Source: Spirochaetota bacterium | GTDB taxonomy: Bacteria; Spirochaetota; Spirochaetia; Treponematales; UBA12059 | Direction: 5' to 3' | NCBI GenBank assembly: GCA_018262985.1 | Contig: JADFDI010000005.1 | Coordinates: forward strand, 1 to 64,000 | Length of the DNA stretch: 64,000 nucleotides | Shown here: positions 40,737-49,324 of the stretch, piece after piece | How positions within the stretch are numbered: position 1 is the first letter of the stretch | Layout: every line of letters starts with the position of its first letter | The notes under the pieces: model-generated | What the model was told of the DNA's origin: nothing | The model's input: only the letters and a program-made list of their open reading frames with translations | The model's database searches: none | Made by a program: the position numbers and the translations under genes

Positions 40737-42890
40737 TCAGACCTTCCTGGCGAGCAAGACGGCCATCGAGCGCGGCTTGAGCACGTAGGAACCCTGCGGA
40801 ACCAACAACTCCTCCTCGCCGAGTCGCAGGGCGTCCCTGGGCGACTCGAGCCCGGTGTCGACGGAGCGGAACCATCGTTGCCCCACGGGGGCCTCGCACA
40901 CCGAGAACCGCAGCTCCTCGGCCGAGGCGTTGAACATGAGGAAGAAGTCGTTGTCGTCGCGATCCGCCACGATATCCGCCCGCGAGCCGTCGACTCGGAT
41001 GGCCACCGCGCGCTCGTCCGTCGCCCAGTCCACCTCGCCGCCCGACGGACGGAACCACGAGATGTCGGGAATCGCGTTGAAGCTGGAATCCTTTCCCGTG
41101 AAGAACTCCGGACGCCTGAAGGACGGGTGGCGCATCCTGAGCTCGACCACCCGCGCCGCGAAGCGCAGGAGGTCCGCGTTGTCCTTGGCGAGGCCCCAGT
41201 CGATCCAGGATACCTCGTTGTCCTGGCAGTACGCGTTGTTGTTGCCGCGTTGCGATCGCCCGAACTCGTCCCCGGCCAGCAGCATGGGGGTGCCGATCGA
41301 AAGCAGGGTCGTGGCGATGAAATTGCGCTGTTGCCTCGCGCGCACGGCCTCGATGGCCGGATTCCTGGTCGGCCCCTCGAAGCCGTGGTTATAGCTAAAA
41401 TTCGAGCCGTGGCCGTCGTTGTTGTCCTCGCCGTTCTCCTCGTTGTGCTTCCCGTTGTACGAGACGAGGTCGCGGAGCGTGAATCCGTCGTGGCTGGTCA
41501 CGTAGTTGATGGAATGGAACGGTTTGCGCCCGTCGCGTAGGTAGAGGTCGGAGGAGCCGGTGATGCGGGTGGCGAACCCGCGGAGCGCGTGCGCGTCGCC
41601 GCGCCAGAAACGCCGGATGTCGTCCCGGAAGCGGTCGTTCCACTCCGCCCAGCGCCCGCCGGGGAACCATCCGACCTGGTAGGCGCCGCCCGCGTCCCAA
41701 GCCTCGGCGATGATCTTGGTGTGTCGAAGGATGGGATCTTCCGCGATCTGCTCGATGACCGGCGGGTTCTCGAGCAGGCGCCCGCGCTGGTCCCGTCCGA
41801 GTATCGATCCGAGGTCGAAGCGGAAGCCGTCGACGTGCATGTCCACGACCCAGTAGTGCAGGCAGTCCATGATGAAGTTCCGCACGACCGGATGGTTGCA
41901 GTTCAGCGTGTTGCCGCAACCCGAGTAGTTCTTGTAGTAGCGGGGGTTGTCGTCCAGCATGTACCAGATCGGATTGTCGAGGCCGCGGAAGGATAGCGTC
42001 GGACCGAGTTCGTTTCCTTCGCCCGTATGATTGAAGACTACGTCGAGGATCACCTCGATGCCGGCCGCGTGGAGCTCGCGCACCATGGTCTTGAACTCGG
42101 CTACCTGGCCTCCGAGCGACCCGTCCACCGCGTAGGATCCCTTGGGCGCGAAGAACGAGATGGTCGAGTATCCCCAGTACTGCCTGAGGCGCTCGCCGGT
42201 GCGCGGATTTCGCCGCGCGTTCTCGAAGGAATCGAATTCCTGGACGGGAAGAAGCTCGAGGCTGGTGACGCCGAGCTCCTTGAGCCTTGGGATGGTCTCG
42301 ACCACCCCGAGGAAGGTTCCGGGATGCGCCACCCCGGAGCTCGGATGCATGGTCAGGCCGCGCACGTGCGCCTCGTAGATGACGCAATGACGGAGCGGAT
42401 AGTTGAGGGGCCGGTCGCCTTTCCAGTCGAAATCGTCATCGACGACGACGCATTTCGGCATGTCGCCCGAGTCGTCCGTCGCGGAGAAGGAAAGATCCGA
42501 GTCGGGATCACCGGGCACGTAGCCCGAGGCGGACGCGAATTTCCAGGCGAAATCGGAAGTCAGGGCCCGGGCGTACGGATCGAGCAAAGCCTTGTGCGGA
42601 TTGAAGCGGAGCCCGCGCTCCGGTATGAACGGACCTTCGGCGCGCCAGTGGTAGAGCGCGCCGGCGCCCAAGCCCTCGATGAAGCAGTGCCAGATGTCGC
42701 CGGTACGGTTCTGCCGGGGATCGAGGGTCAGCGAGAACGTGGGTTCGGCGTCGGTCGAGCGTTCGTAGAGGCAGAGGATCATCGACGTGGCGTCCCGGGA
42801 GAACACCGCGAAGTTGACCCCGCCCGACGCCAGCGTCGCGCCGAAAGGCCTGGGATATCCGTGATGTGCTACGAAAGGCCGGGACGGCAT
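40737..42890 (-). CDS. glgX: Glycogen debranching enzyme GlgX (GH13 isoamylase type)
   Basis: 717 residues. N-terminal CBM48-like domain (GYPRPFGATLASGGVNFAVFSRDATSMILCLYE), then the GH13 barrel: VILDVVFNHTGEG, GFRFDLGSILGRD (nucleophile D), KIIAEAWDAGG (acid/base E), and NYVTSHDGFTLRDLVSYN (transition-state D). Cleaves alpha-1,6 branches of glycogen or maltodextrin. Monocistronic. Confidence 0.93.
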   Translation of the reverse strand: MPSRPFVAHHGYPRPFGATLASGGVNFAVFSRDATSMILCLYERSTDAEPTFSLTLDPRQNRTGDIWHCFIEGLGAGALYHWRAEGPFIPERGLRFNPHKALLDPYARALTSDFAWKFASASGYVPGDPDSDLSFSATDDSGDMPKCVVVDDDFDWKGDRPLNYPLRHCVIYEAHVRGLTMHPSSGVAHPGTFLGVVETIPRLKELGVTSLELLPVQEFDSFENARRNPRTGERLRQYWGYSTISFFAPKGSYAVDGSLGGQVAEFKTMVRELHAAGIEVILDVVFNHTGEGNELGPTLSFRGLDNPIWYMLDDNPRYYKNYSGCGNTLNCNHPVVRNFIMDCLHYWVVDMHVDGFRFDLGSILGRDQRGRLLENPPVIEQIAEDPILRHTKIIAEAWDAGGAYQVGWFPGGRWAEWNDRFRDDIRRFWRGDAHALRGFATRITGSSDLYLRDGRKPFHSINYVTSHDGFTLRDLVSYNGKHNEENGEDNNDGHGSNFSYNHGFEGPTRNPAIEAVRARQQRNFIATTLLSIGTPMLLAGDEFGRSQRGNNNAYCQDNEVSWIDWGLAKDNADLLRFAARVVELRMRHPSFRRPEFFTGKDSSFNAIPDISWFRPSGGEVDWATDERAVAIRVDGSRADIVADRDDNDFFLMFNASAEELRFSVCEAPVGQRWFRSVDTGLESPRDALRLGEEELLVPQGSYVLKPRSMAVLLARKV

Positions 42891-42978
42891 CGGGACCTCG
42901 AAGGGTCGAACGTTTACCGAAGTATACCATGCCCCCGGAAACCGTGCGCGTCGAAGCGCCCCGATGCCGATCCGGACC

Positions 42979-43746
42979 CTACATGGCCATCCCGCCGTCG
43001 ACCTTGAGCACCTCGCCCGTCACGTACGCGGACAGATCCGATACCAGGAAGAGCGCCGCCGCGGCCACGTCCTCCGGCGAACCGGTCCTGCCGAGCGGGA
43101 TGCGGGATTTGAGCGCTTCCTTGGCCTGCTCCGGAATCGCCTCGGTCATCGCGGTGTCGATGTATCCGGGCGCGAGCACGTTCACGCGTACGCCCCGACC
43201 GGCCACTTCGCGCGCCAGGCTCTTGGAAAAGCCCACCACGCCCGCCTTGCTCGCTGCGTAGTTGGTCTGGCCCCCGTTACCGGTCAGGCCCACCACGCTG
43301 GAGACGTTCACGATGCTCCCCGCGCGGCGCTTGATCATGTGGCGGGCCACGGCGCGCGAGACGAGGAAGACGCTCGTCAGGTTAGCGCCGAGAACGGCGT
43401 TCCAGTCCTCGAGCGACATGCGGAACACGAGTCCGTCCCGGGTAATGCCCGCGTTGTTGACCGCGGCGTCGAGTCCGCCCGACTCGGCGATGGCTTTCTC
43501 GACGGCGGCCTCGACGGAGACCTCGTTCGAGACGTCACAGGCATGGTGCGCGAGGGCGCCGCCGCGCTCCGCGGCGAGCAGGGCCAGCTCGTGGTGGTCC
43601 TCGGCGCGGTTGCGGGAAAGGTACCAAACCCTGGCGCCCTCGCGGAGAAAGCGCTCCACCATAGCGCGGCCGATGCCGCGGGAGCCGCCGGTGACCAGCA
43701 CCGAGCGTCCCGCTAGCAGCCTGGAATCGTAGCCCGGATTCGCCAT
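42979..43746 (-). CDS. fabG: 3-oxoacyl-ACP reductase FabG
   Basis: 255 residues from ATG 43746, two bases after the fabD stop. SDR motifs: TGGSRGIGRAMVERF (NADP), NNAGITRDGLVFRM, catalytic S and YxxxK in NVSSVVGLTGNGGQTNYAASKAG, and PGYIDTAMTEAIPEQ. Reduces 3-ketoacyl-ACP in fatty-acid elongation. Coupled to fabD. Confidence 0.93.
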   Translation of the reverse strand: MANPGYDSRLLAGRSVLVTGGSRGIGRAMVERFLREGARVWYLSRNRAEDHHELALLAAERGGALAHHACDVSNEVSVEAAVEKAIAESGGLDAAVNNAGITRDGLVFRMSLEDWNAVLGANLTSVFLVSRAVARHMIKRRAGSIVNVSSVVGLTGNGGQTNYAASKAGVVGFSKSLAREVAGRGVRVNVLAPGYIDTAMTEAIPEQAKEALKSRIPLGRTGSPEDVAAAALFLVSDLSAYVTGEVLKVDGGMAM

Positions 43747-43748
43747 GC

Positions 43749-44696
43749 TCAGGCCGCCCGCTCGTCCGCGGAAAGCGCCTCGACGATGGCGTCCAGGTCG
43801 GCCAGGGTTCCGCAGGCCCGGCACTCGACTTCCGGGTGCGCGCCCTTCATGAGCCCCGCGAGGACGCTTCCCGGCCCCACCTCGATGCACGAGCGCACGC
43901 CGGCCGCGATCATGGCCGACTCTTCGTCGATCCACCGGACCGGGCTGACTATCTGGCTCGCGGCGAGCCGCTTCAAGTCGAATCCGTAGCGTACAGGGCC
44001 ACCGGTGACGTTCGAGAAGAAGTCGACCGCCGGATCGTCGAAGGAGATCCCGTCGAGGAGGATCTTGAAGGCTTCGTACGCGGAAGACATGACCGGAGAG
44101 TGGAAGGCGCCGGACACCTTGAGCCGGATGACGCGCTTGGCGCCTGCCGACTTCAACGCGGTTTCCGCGAGGGCGAGCCCGGCGTCGGTGCCCGCGATGA
44201 CGGTCTGAGTCGGAGAATTCCGATTGGCGACCCAGGCTTCGGCTATTCCGGCGGCCGAGAGGGCGTTGCCGACCTCGTCGGGCCAAAGCCCCATGACGGC
44301 GGCCATTCCGGAGCCCCCGGAGCGTTCCCCGGCCTCGTCCATCAAGCGTCCGCGCGCGGCGACGAGCCTGAGCATCGTTTCCATGGGGAGGGCGCCCGCC
44401 GCCACCATGGCTGGCCACTCCCCGAGGCTGAAACCGGCTACCGCCGACGCCTCGACGCCGCGCTTCCGAAGGGCCAGGACGAGGGAGTGCTCGACGGCGG
44501 CCAGCGCCACCTGGGCGATGCTGGTCCGCTTCAGGTTCTCCTCGTCTCCGGCGAAAACGGCCTTCGGAAGGTCGAAGCCGGCGGAATCGGACGCGGCCTC
44601 GAATACCGCGCGTGCCTCTGGGTCGGCATCGTAGAGATCCTTGCCCATTCCGACATATTGGGCGCCCTGGCCCGGGAAAAGAAAACACGCCTTCAT
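43749..44696 (-). CDS. fabD: Malonyl-CoA:ACP transacylase FabD
   Basis: 315 residues. GQGAQYVGMG at the N-terminus; active-site block GFSLGEW (Ser90; most family members have GHSLGE, so F replaces H beside the nucleophile); KVSGAFHSPVM with the catalytic His. Loads malonyl groups on ACP for fatty-acid synthesis. First gene of the fabD-fabG pair. Confidence 0.92.
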   Translation of the reverse strand: MKACFLFPGQGAQYVGMGKDLYDADPEARAVFEAASDSAGFDLPKAVFAGDEENLKRTSIAQVALAAVEHSLVLALRKRGVEASAVAGFSLGEWPAMVAAGALPMETMLRLVAARGRLMDEAGERSGGSGMAAVMGLWPDEVGNALSAAGIAEAWVANRNSPTQTVIAGTDAGLALAETALKSAGAKRVIRLKVSGAFHSPVMSSAYEAFKILLDGISFDDPAVDFFSNVTGGPVRYGFDLKRLAASQIVSPVRWIDEESAMIAAGVRSCIEVGPGSVLAGLMKGAHPEVECRACGTLADLDAIVEALSADERAA

Positions 44697-44754
44697 CTTG
44701 CCTCCTCGCCGCGAAGGCCCGAACGGACCCGCGCGTCAACGACAAGACACTATT

Positions 44755-44776
44755 ACACTTAGGGTTTTATTGTCAA
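44755..44776 (-). promoter_or_regulatory. Possible fabD promoter
   Basis: On the minus strand TTGACA (44776-44771) is followed by an AT-rich stretch with TAATAG about 15 bases on. The -10 match is weak. Nothing else in the fabD upstream region fits better. Confidence 0.4.
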
Positions 44777-44825
44777 CATACACAAAATCGCTATCCCGAT
44801 CCCTCGCCGCCTGTATACTGTGGTC

Positions 44826-45131
44826 ATGACCAGCAGCCAACTGATCGTCGAGGTTCTGCGGAGCATCCCCCGGGGACGGGTCGCGAGTTATGGAGCGGTC
44901 GCGGCTCGGGCGGGCCTGATGAACGGCGCCCGCCAGGTGGCGAGACTGCTCCACTCGTCGTCCGAGAAGGAGAACCTGCCCTGGTTCCGCGTGGTGAGGA
45001 GCGACGGCGGCATCGCGCTCGGAGAAGGTCGCGGATTCGAGGAACAGGTCGCGCGCCTGGCGGCGGAAGGCGTCGAGGTCGGGGCCGACGGCCGCGTCGA
45101 CCTGACGCGTTACGGCTGGCCGGACCGGTAG
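44826..45131 (+). CDS. Alkyltransferase-like protein (ATL), MGMT family without the active cysteine
   Basis: 101 residues. The MGMT DNA-binding core reads LIVEVLRSIPRGRVASYGAVAARAGLMNGARQVARLL and ENLPWFRVVRSDGGIAL. At the place of PCHRV it has P52-W-F-R-V, so the alkyl-accepting cysteine is tryptophan; such ATLs bind O6-alkylguanine and hand lesions to nucleotide excision repair. TATACT (44814-44819) lies six bases before the ATG and there is no Shine-Dalgarno, so the mRNA may be leaderless. Confidence 0.85.
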   Translation: MTSSQLIVEVLRSIPRGRVASYGAVAARAGLMNGARQVARLLHSSSEKENLPWFRVVRSDGGIALGEGRGFEEQVARLAAEGVEVGADGRVDLTRYGWPDR

Positions 45132-45190
45132 GAGCCTCGCCAAGGAGCAAGGCGCCTCATCAGGGGATCGACGAACGCGAGTCCGGCGCC

Positions 45191-45265
45191 GTGAGGGTGC
45201 GAAGCGCCCTCACGAGAGATCGCCGAGCGGAGCTCGGCGCCGCGAAGGCGCGAAGCGCCTTCGCG
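45191..45265. repeat. Pair of GAA-triloop palindromes
   Basis: Perfect hairpins with GAA loops at 45191-45213 (10-bp stem, one G-T) and 45241-45265 (CGCGAAGGCGC/GCGCCTTCGCG, 11 bp). They fill the gap between the convergent ATL and UPF0158-GNAT genes and may serve as 3'-end structures. Confidence 0.8.
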
Positions 45266-46195
45266 CTAGTCCTCGGCGGCCTTGATCCAGCGCGCGCCGA
45301 ACGCCTTGTAGCCGACGGCGCCGAGCGATTGCCCGAACTCTTCGCCAAGGAAGGGCATGTCCACGATGACATGGTGGACGGAGCTCGCGGCGAAGCTTTC
45401 GCGGGCCGCCTCGACCAGGCGGCGACCGAGCCCCAACCTCCGCCTTTCCGGCTTGACGTATAGGTAGACGATCTTCCCGAACGACCGATCGGCGACGAAG
45501 ATGGTTCGCATGACGATGACGCCGGCGGCCTCTCCCGGCACGGCCTCCGCGACGAGCACGCGGAGGCCTTCGTCCGGGCCCGCCGCGATCTCCGCCTCCA
45601 GGCGGGTGTATTCGTATTCCACCACCGCTTCCGGAAACCGCTCCAGGGCTTCGGCGATACTGGCGCGGAAGATAGGCTGGAGGTCGAGCCACAGATCCCG
45701 CCCGCCTTCCCGAAGCTCGAAATCCTCGGCGATCAGATCGTCGAGGTCGTCGGGTTCCGGACCGAGCCGTTCCAGGCCTTGCCGCTCGCGAAGGTCGTCG
45801 TACCACTCGACGATCACGCGCCGCATCGCCTTGTGCTTGTACTCGTACCAGCGCTTCTCGATCTCGGGACGCGCGTCCAGGACGTTCTTGAACGCGCGGA
45901 AAACGCCGCGCCCCCGGGCCAGCGCGGCCAGGAGCTCTCCGCGGACGACCGCGTCGTAGACGGTCCTCGAGAAATCTTCCATGAGCTTGAACCCAGCCTG
46001 GCTCGACCATTCGGGCACCCGCACGCGAGGCGTCGTGGCCGCATCCAGCTCGGCGAGCTCGACGTCCTCCGCGTCCGCGTCCTCGCAGGATCGCTCGAAG
46101 AGGGTTCCCGTCTCGAAATCGATCCAGGATTCGCAGTTCTGGTTTTCCATCCCGAAGATGACCTCTTCGACGACGGCATCGGTCAACTCGAACAT
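45266..46195 (-). CDS. UPF0158-GNAT acetyltransferase fusion
   Basis: 309 residues. The N-terminal 150 or so residues match UPF0158 (VVEEVIFGMENQNCESWIDFETGTLF; MEDFSRTVY; ALARGRGVFRAFKNVL). The C-terminal part (about 165-305) is a GNAT domain: FADRSFGKIVYLYVKPERRRLGLGRRLVEAARE has the acetyl-CoA pyrophosphate-binding RRxGxGxxL motif, then VDMPFLGEEFGQSLGAVGYKAFG. Such fusion is seen in some bacteria but the substrate is unknown. Confidence 0.75.
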   Translation of the reverse strand: MFELTDAVVEEVIFGMENQNCESWIDFETGTLFERSCEDADAEDVELAELDAATTPRVRVPEWSSQAGFKLMEDFSRTVYDAVVRGELLAALARGRGVFRAFKNVLDARPEIEKRWYEYKHKAMRRVIVEWYDDLRERQGLERLGPEPDDLDDLIAEDFELREGGRDLWLDLQPIFRASIAEALERFPEAVVEYEYTRLEAEIAAGPDEGLRVLVAEAVPGEAAGVIVMRTIFVADRSFGKIVYLYVKPERRRLGLGRRLVEAARESFAASSVHHVIVDMPFLGEEFGQSLGAVGYKAFGARWIKAAED

Positions 46196-46315
46196 CTCGG
46201 CGTCCCCCCGGAATGGCTGGATATCCTAGCCATCGCTCCGTTGACGGTCAAGGAGCGCCGGGTAGGCGCTTTCCCGCGCTTGCGAAGCGCTCGGGGCGGC
46301 GCTACGCTGGGGCGC

Positions 46316-47215
46316 ATGAAGGCCGACCTTCACGTCCACTCGGACTGGTCAGATGGCACCTTGTCCCCGCCGGAGCTCTTACGACTCGCAGCCGCCGCCG
46401 GGCTCGAAGGCTTGGCCTTGACCGACCACGACACCATGGCCGGCGTCCCGGAATTCCTCGCGGAAGCCGGCGCCTTGCGCATCTCCGCGTGGGCGGGCGT
46501 GGAAATCGATTGCACGGTCAAGGAGCTCGGTTATCGAAGCGAAGTCCTGGCCTACTTCCCCGCCCCCGCCCCTCCCGCCACGCTCGCCTTCCTCTCGAAC
46601 CTGCGAGCGCTCCGCCTCGAGCGGACCAAACGCCACGTCGAAGAAGCCCGCAGACTGTTCGGAAGGACCGATCTTTCCTTCAGCGAGCTGGAGGAGATCC
46701 GCCTGGCGGCTCGTCCCGCGATCCATGAAGCGGGACTATCCTGGAGCCGCCTCGACGTGTATCGCTACCTCGTGCGCAAGGGCGCGATCCCTGAGGCTGC
46801 CGGCTACCGCGAGTTCCGCAGGGCGTTCTTCGAGACCGGCCTGCTACGGGACGGAAAGTACCGGAAACCCGCGCTCTCGGAAGCCATGGCACCGGTGAAA
46901 ACCGACGGCGGTTTCGCGGTGATTCCGCATCCCGGCCACGCCTTCGGGAACGACCCGGAGCGACTCGAGCGCGAACGCCCGCGCCTCGTCGCCTTCCTTG
47001 AGCGCTTCCGCGACGAGGGAGTTCGGGGTATCGAGGTCTATGCCTACGCGGATCCGCGCCGAGACCGGATCAACGACATCATCATGACCGTCGCTGGACC
47101 GATGGGATTCGAATTCACCTTCGGCTCCGATTGCCACGGCCCCGGATCCGGCCGGACGCCGATCGGCGGCTTCTTCGGAAATTTCGCCGGATTCCCGTGG
47201 GACGCGCCCCGATGA
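46316..47215 (+). CDS. PHP-domain phosphoesterase (TrpH/RNase AM-like)
   Basis: 299 residues from ATG 46316. Metal-binding PHP motifs: ADLHVHSDWSDGTLSP (I), LTDHDTMAGVPEF (II), GVEIDC (III), FAVIPHPGH (late His), and GSDCHGPG (IV). Related proteins are 3',5'-nucleotide bisphosphate phosphatases or 5'-3' oligoribonucleases (YciV/RNase AM). An insert of about 60 residues (LSWSRLDVYRYLVRKGAIPEAAG) matches the family. Confidence 0.85.
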   Translation: MKADLHVHSDWSDGTLSPPELLRLAAAAGLEGLALTDHDTMAGVPEFLAEAGALRISAWAGVEIDCTVKELGYRSEVLAYFPAPAPPATLAFLSNLRALRLERTKRHVEEARRLFGRTDLSFSELEEIRLAARPAIHEAGLSWSRLDVYRYLVRKGAIPEAAGYREFRRAFFETGLLRDGKYRKPALSEAMAPVKTDGGFAVIPHPGHAFGNDPERLERERPRLVAFLERFRDEGVRGIEVYAYADPRRDRINDIIMTVAGPMGFEFTFGSDCHGPGSGRTPIGGFFGNFAGFPWDAPR

Positions 47216-47342
47216 ACCGTCCGACGCCGATCCCGCCTCCCCCATCAGGCGATCGGGCCTCGCGGGAGCGTCGCCCCCGCGATGGTTGACGCGCGCCGCG
47301 TTGCCGGACAAGATTCGCGACAGACCGAACCAGGGAGGCCCC

Positions 47343-48179
47343 ATGGCGCACACGACCGTGCCTGAAGCAGAGGACGTCCTCGACCGCGAGTTCCCCGTGC
47401 TCGACAAGGGCTTCGTCCGACTCGTCGATTACCTCGGGGGCGACGAGCGCATCGCCCAGGCCGCGCGCGTCTCGTACGGCGCCGGAACGCGGACGGTCCG
47501 AGAGGACGCCGCCCTGATCGACCACCTTCTGCGGAACGAACATACCTCTCCCTTCGAGCAGGTGGTGCTGACCTTCCACGTCAAGCTCCCGGTCTTCGTG
47601 GCGCGTCAGTGGATACGCCACCGCACCGCCAGGGTCAACGAAATTTCCGGACGCTACTCCATCATGAAGGATGAATTCTACGTCCCGGCGCCGGAGGACG
47701 TGGCCCTTCAGAGCCGGGACAACAAGCAGGGTCGCAGCGACGACCCGGTGGCGCCCGAGGCCGCCGCCGCCGCCATCTCCCGCATGCGCGCCGACCAGAA
47801 GGCCGCGTACGAGTCCTATTCCGCGCTGGTGGAATCAGGCCTCGCCCGAGAGTTGGCGCGCATCAACCTGCCCCTCTCGCTTTACACCGAGTGGTACTGG
47901 CAGATAGACCTGCACAACCTGTTCCGCTTCCTCTCGCTCCGCCTCGATCCGCATGCCCAGCGCGAGATCCGCGAGTACGCCGCGGTGCTCCTCGACCTGG
48001 CTCGCAGGGTCGCGCCGGTCGCCTGCGCCAGTTTCGAGCGGCACTCGCTCGGCGGCACCCGCTTCTCCGCCGACGAGATGCGGGAACTCAGGGCCAGGCT
48101 CGCGGGAGGGCCGGGCGGCCTCGCCGGGAAGGAACTCGATCGCTTCGAGGAAAAACTGCGGAGCGGCCGCCAGACCTGA
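47343..48179 (+). CDS. thyX: Flavin-dependent thymidylate synthase ThyX
   Basis: 278 residues. ThyX signature RHRTARVNEIS (R92-H93-R94...S102), EHTSPFEQVVLTFHVKLPVFVARQW before it, and LPLSLYTEWYWQIDLHNLFRFLSLRLDPHAQREIREYA. Converts dUMP to dTMP with FAD and methylenetetrahydrofolate. Start at ATG 47343 after GGAGG. Confidence 0.95.
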   Translation: MAHTTVPEAEDVLDREFPVLDKGFVRLVDYLGGDERIAQAARVSYGAGTRTVREDAALIDHLLRNEHTSPFEQVVLTFHVKLPVFVARQWIRHRTARVNEISGRYSIMKDEFYVPAPEDVALQSRDNKQGRSDDPVAPEAAAAAISRMRADQKAAYESYSALVESGLARELARINLPLSLYTEWYWQIDLHNLFRFLSLRLDPHAQREIREYAAVLLDLARRVAPVACASFERHSLGGTRFSADEMRELRARLAGGPGGLAGKELDRFEEKLRSGRQT

Positions 48180-48204
48180 GCGCCGCCGGACGCGGGCTCG
48201 TCGC

Positions 48205-48276
48205 CTTCGGGGCGCGAAGCGTCGTTTCGAAGGATCGACGCGCGCGGGATCGCCGCCGCAAGGGCGCGAAGCGCCC
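48205..48276. repeat. GAA-loop palindromes after thyX
   Basis: An imperfect GGGGCGC-GAA-GCGTC hairpin near 48209 and a clean GGGCGC-GAA-GCGCCC hairpin (48262-48276), in the gap between the convergent thyX and DUF2804 genes. Same loop and core as the repeats at 45191-45265. Confidence 0.6.
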
Positions 48277-48281
48277 CGACG

Positions 48282-49232
48282 CTAGATTCGAAGGTCCTTC
48301 CGCTCGCCCATGCCGTAGAGGCTCTCGAGCTCGACCTTCTCGCCGTCACGGCTCTTGATGACGCCCTTGAACGATCCGAAGGGTCCACGGTAGTCGGCGC
48401 GGCCGAGCAGCAGGTCGCGCCGGAAGGTGTTGGGCACCTCCGGCTTGAACTCGAGGTCGACGAGTCCTTCGTAGTCCTGCACGATCCAGACGCCCATGAT
48501 TCCGTGAGGCCTGGTGACGCGGACCGGCGGCAGGGAGAAAACCCGGGAGTTGATCCAGAGGCAGTTCTCGTTGTAGCGCTCCTGGTCCCGCACCTGGTTG
48601 TCGGTAAGGTTGAATCCGACGCGACGGCCCTTCTGGTCGAGACCGAAGCCGGAGACCCAGTCGTAGTGCATGCGCCACGGGTAGAAGCCGCGGTGTTCGT
48701 CGAGCATCCCCATGGCGTCGGGCCCGCCGATGGCGAATCGCTCGTCCCCGATGGCGAGGAAGCCCTGGATCGGGCTGAGGATTTTCAGGGAGAAGATGGC
48801 CCGGTTGAGCCCGAGGGGAAGACAGACCGCCTGCGGCCCCACCGAGCGCGGCGCCATGCCATACTCGAGGAAGAGGTCGAAGGGAACCGCGTCGCGGGCC
48901 GTGGATCGGGCCCGGATTCGCGCCTTCGCGCTGGAACGGTCCAGGTCGAGCGCGATCCGCGTGCGGTGGGATCGGCACTCGATGCGCGAACGGTCGAGCG
49001 TCGTGCCGAACCGGAAGGCCGAGCCCGGGAGTATCCTGCGGAAGCCGAAACGACGCCGGGCGACCTTGTCCCATCCCGTTATCAGCGCGAGCGAGAAGAA
49101 CTTGGCGTCGTAGAGCGCCGCCATGCCGTAGAAACGCTCGTTCCCGAAATGAAGGGCCCGCCACTCCTTCAACCTGAGATCCTTCACGAACCTCGGCACC
49201 GGATAGTGGTAGGGCCGCTCGACGTCGAGCAT
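48282..49232 (-). CDS. DUF2804 family protein
   Basis: 316 residues from ATG 49232. RLKEWRALHFGNERFYGMAALYDAKFFSL, then FRFGTTLDRSRIECRS and YGMAPRSVGPQAVCLPLGLNRAIFSLK; ends with NTFRRDLLLGRADYRGPFGSFKG, fitting DUF2804. These are single-domain proteins of unknown role, possibly lipocalin-like. In-frame sequence upstream (GRFVFGRFRDAPERVN) also looks coding; a CTG at 49328 overlapping the previous stop as CTGA could be the true start. Confidence 0.75.
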   Translation of the reverse strand: MLDVERPYHYPVPRFVKDLRLKEWRALHFGNERFYGMAALYDAKFFSLALITGWDKVARRRFGFRRILPGSAFRFGTTLDRSRIECRSHRTRIALDLDRSSAKARIRARSTARDAVPFDLFLEYGMAPRSVGPQAVCLPLGLNRAIFSLKILSPIQGFLAIGDERFAIGGPDAMGMLDEHRGFYPWRMHYDWVSGFGLDQKGRRVGFNLTDNQVRDQERYNENCLWINSRVFSLPPVRVTRPHGIMGVWIVQDYEGLVDLEFKPEVPNTFRRDLLLGRADYRGPFGSFKGVIKSRDGEKVELESLYGMGERKDLRI

Positions 49233-49324
49233 GTTGACGCGCTCCGGCGCGTCCCGGAAACGACCGAAGACGAAGCGGCCGGCCTCGACGACCGCTACGG
49301 GCGGATCGAGGAAATCGTCGCCGC

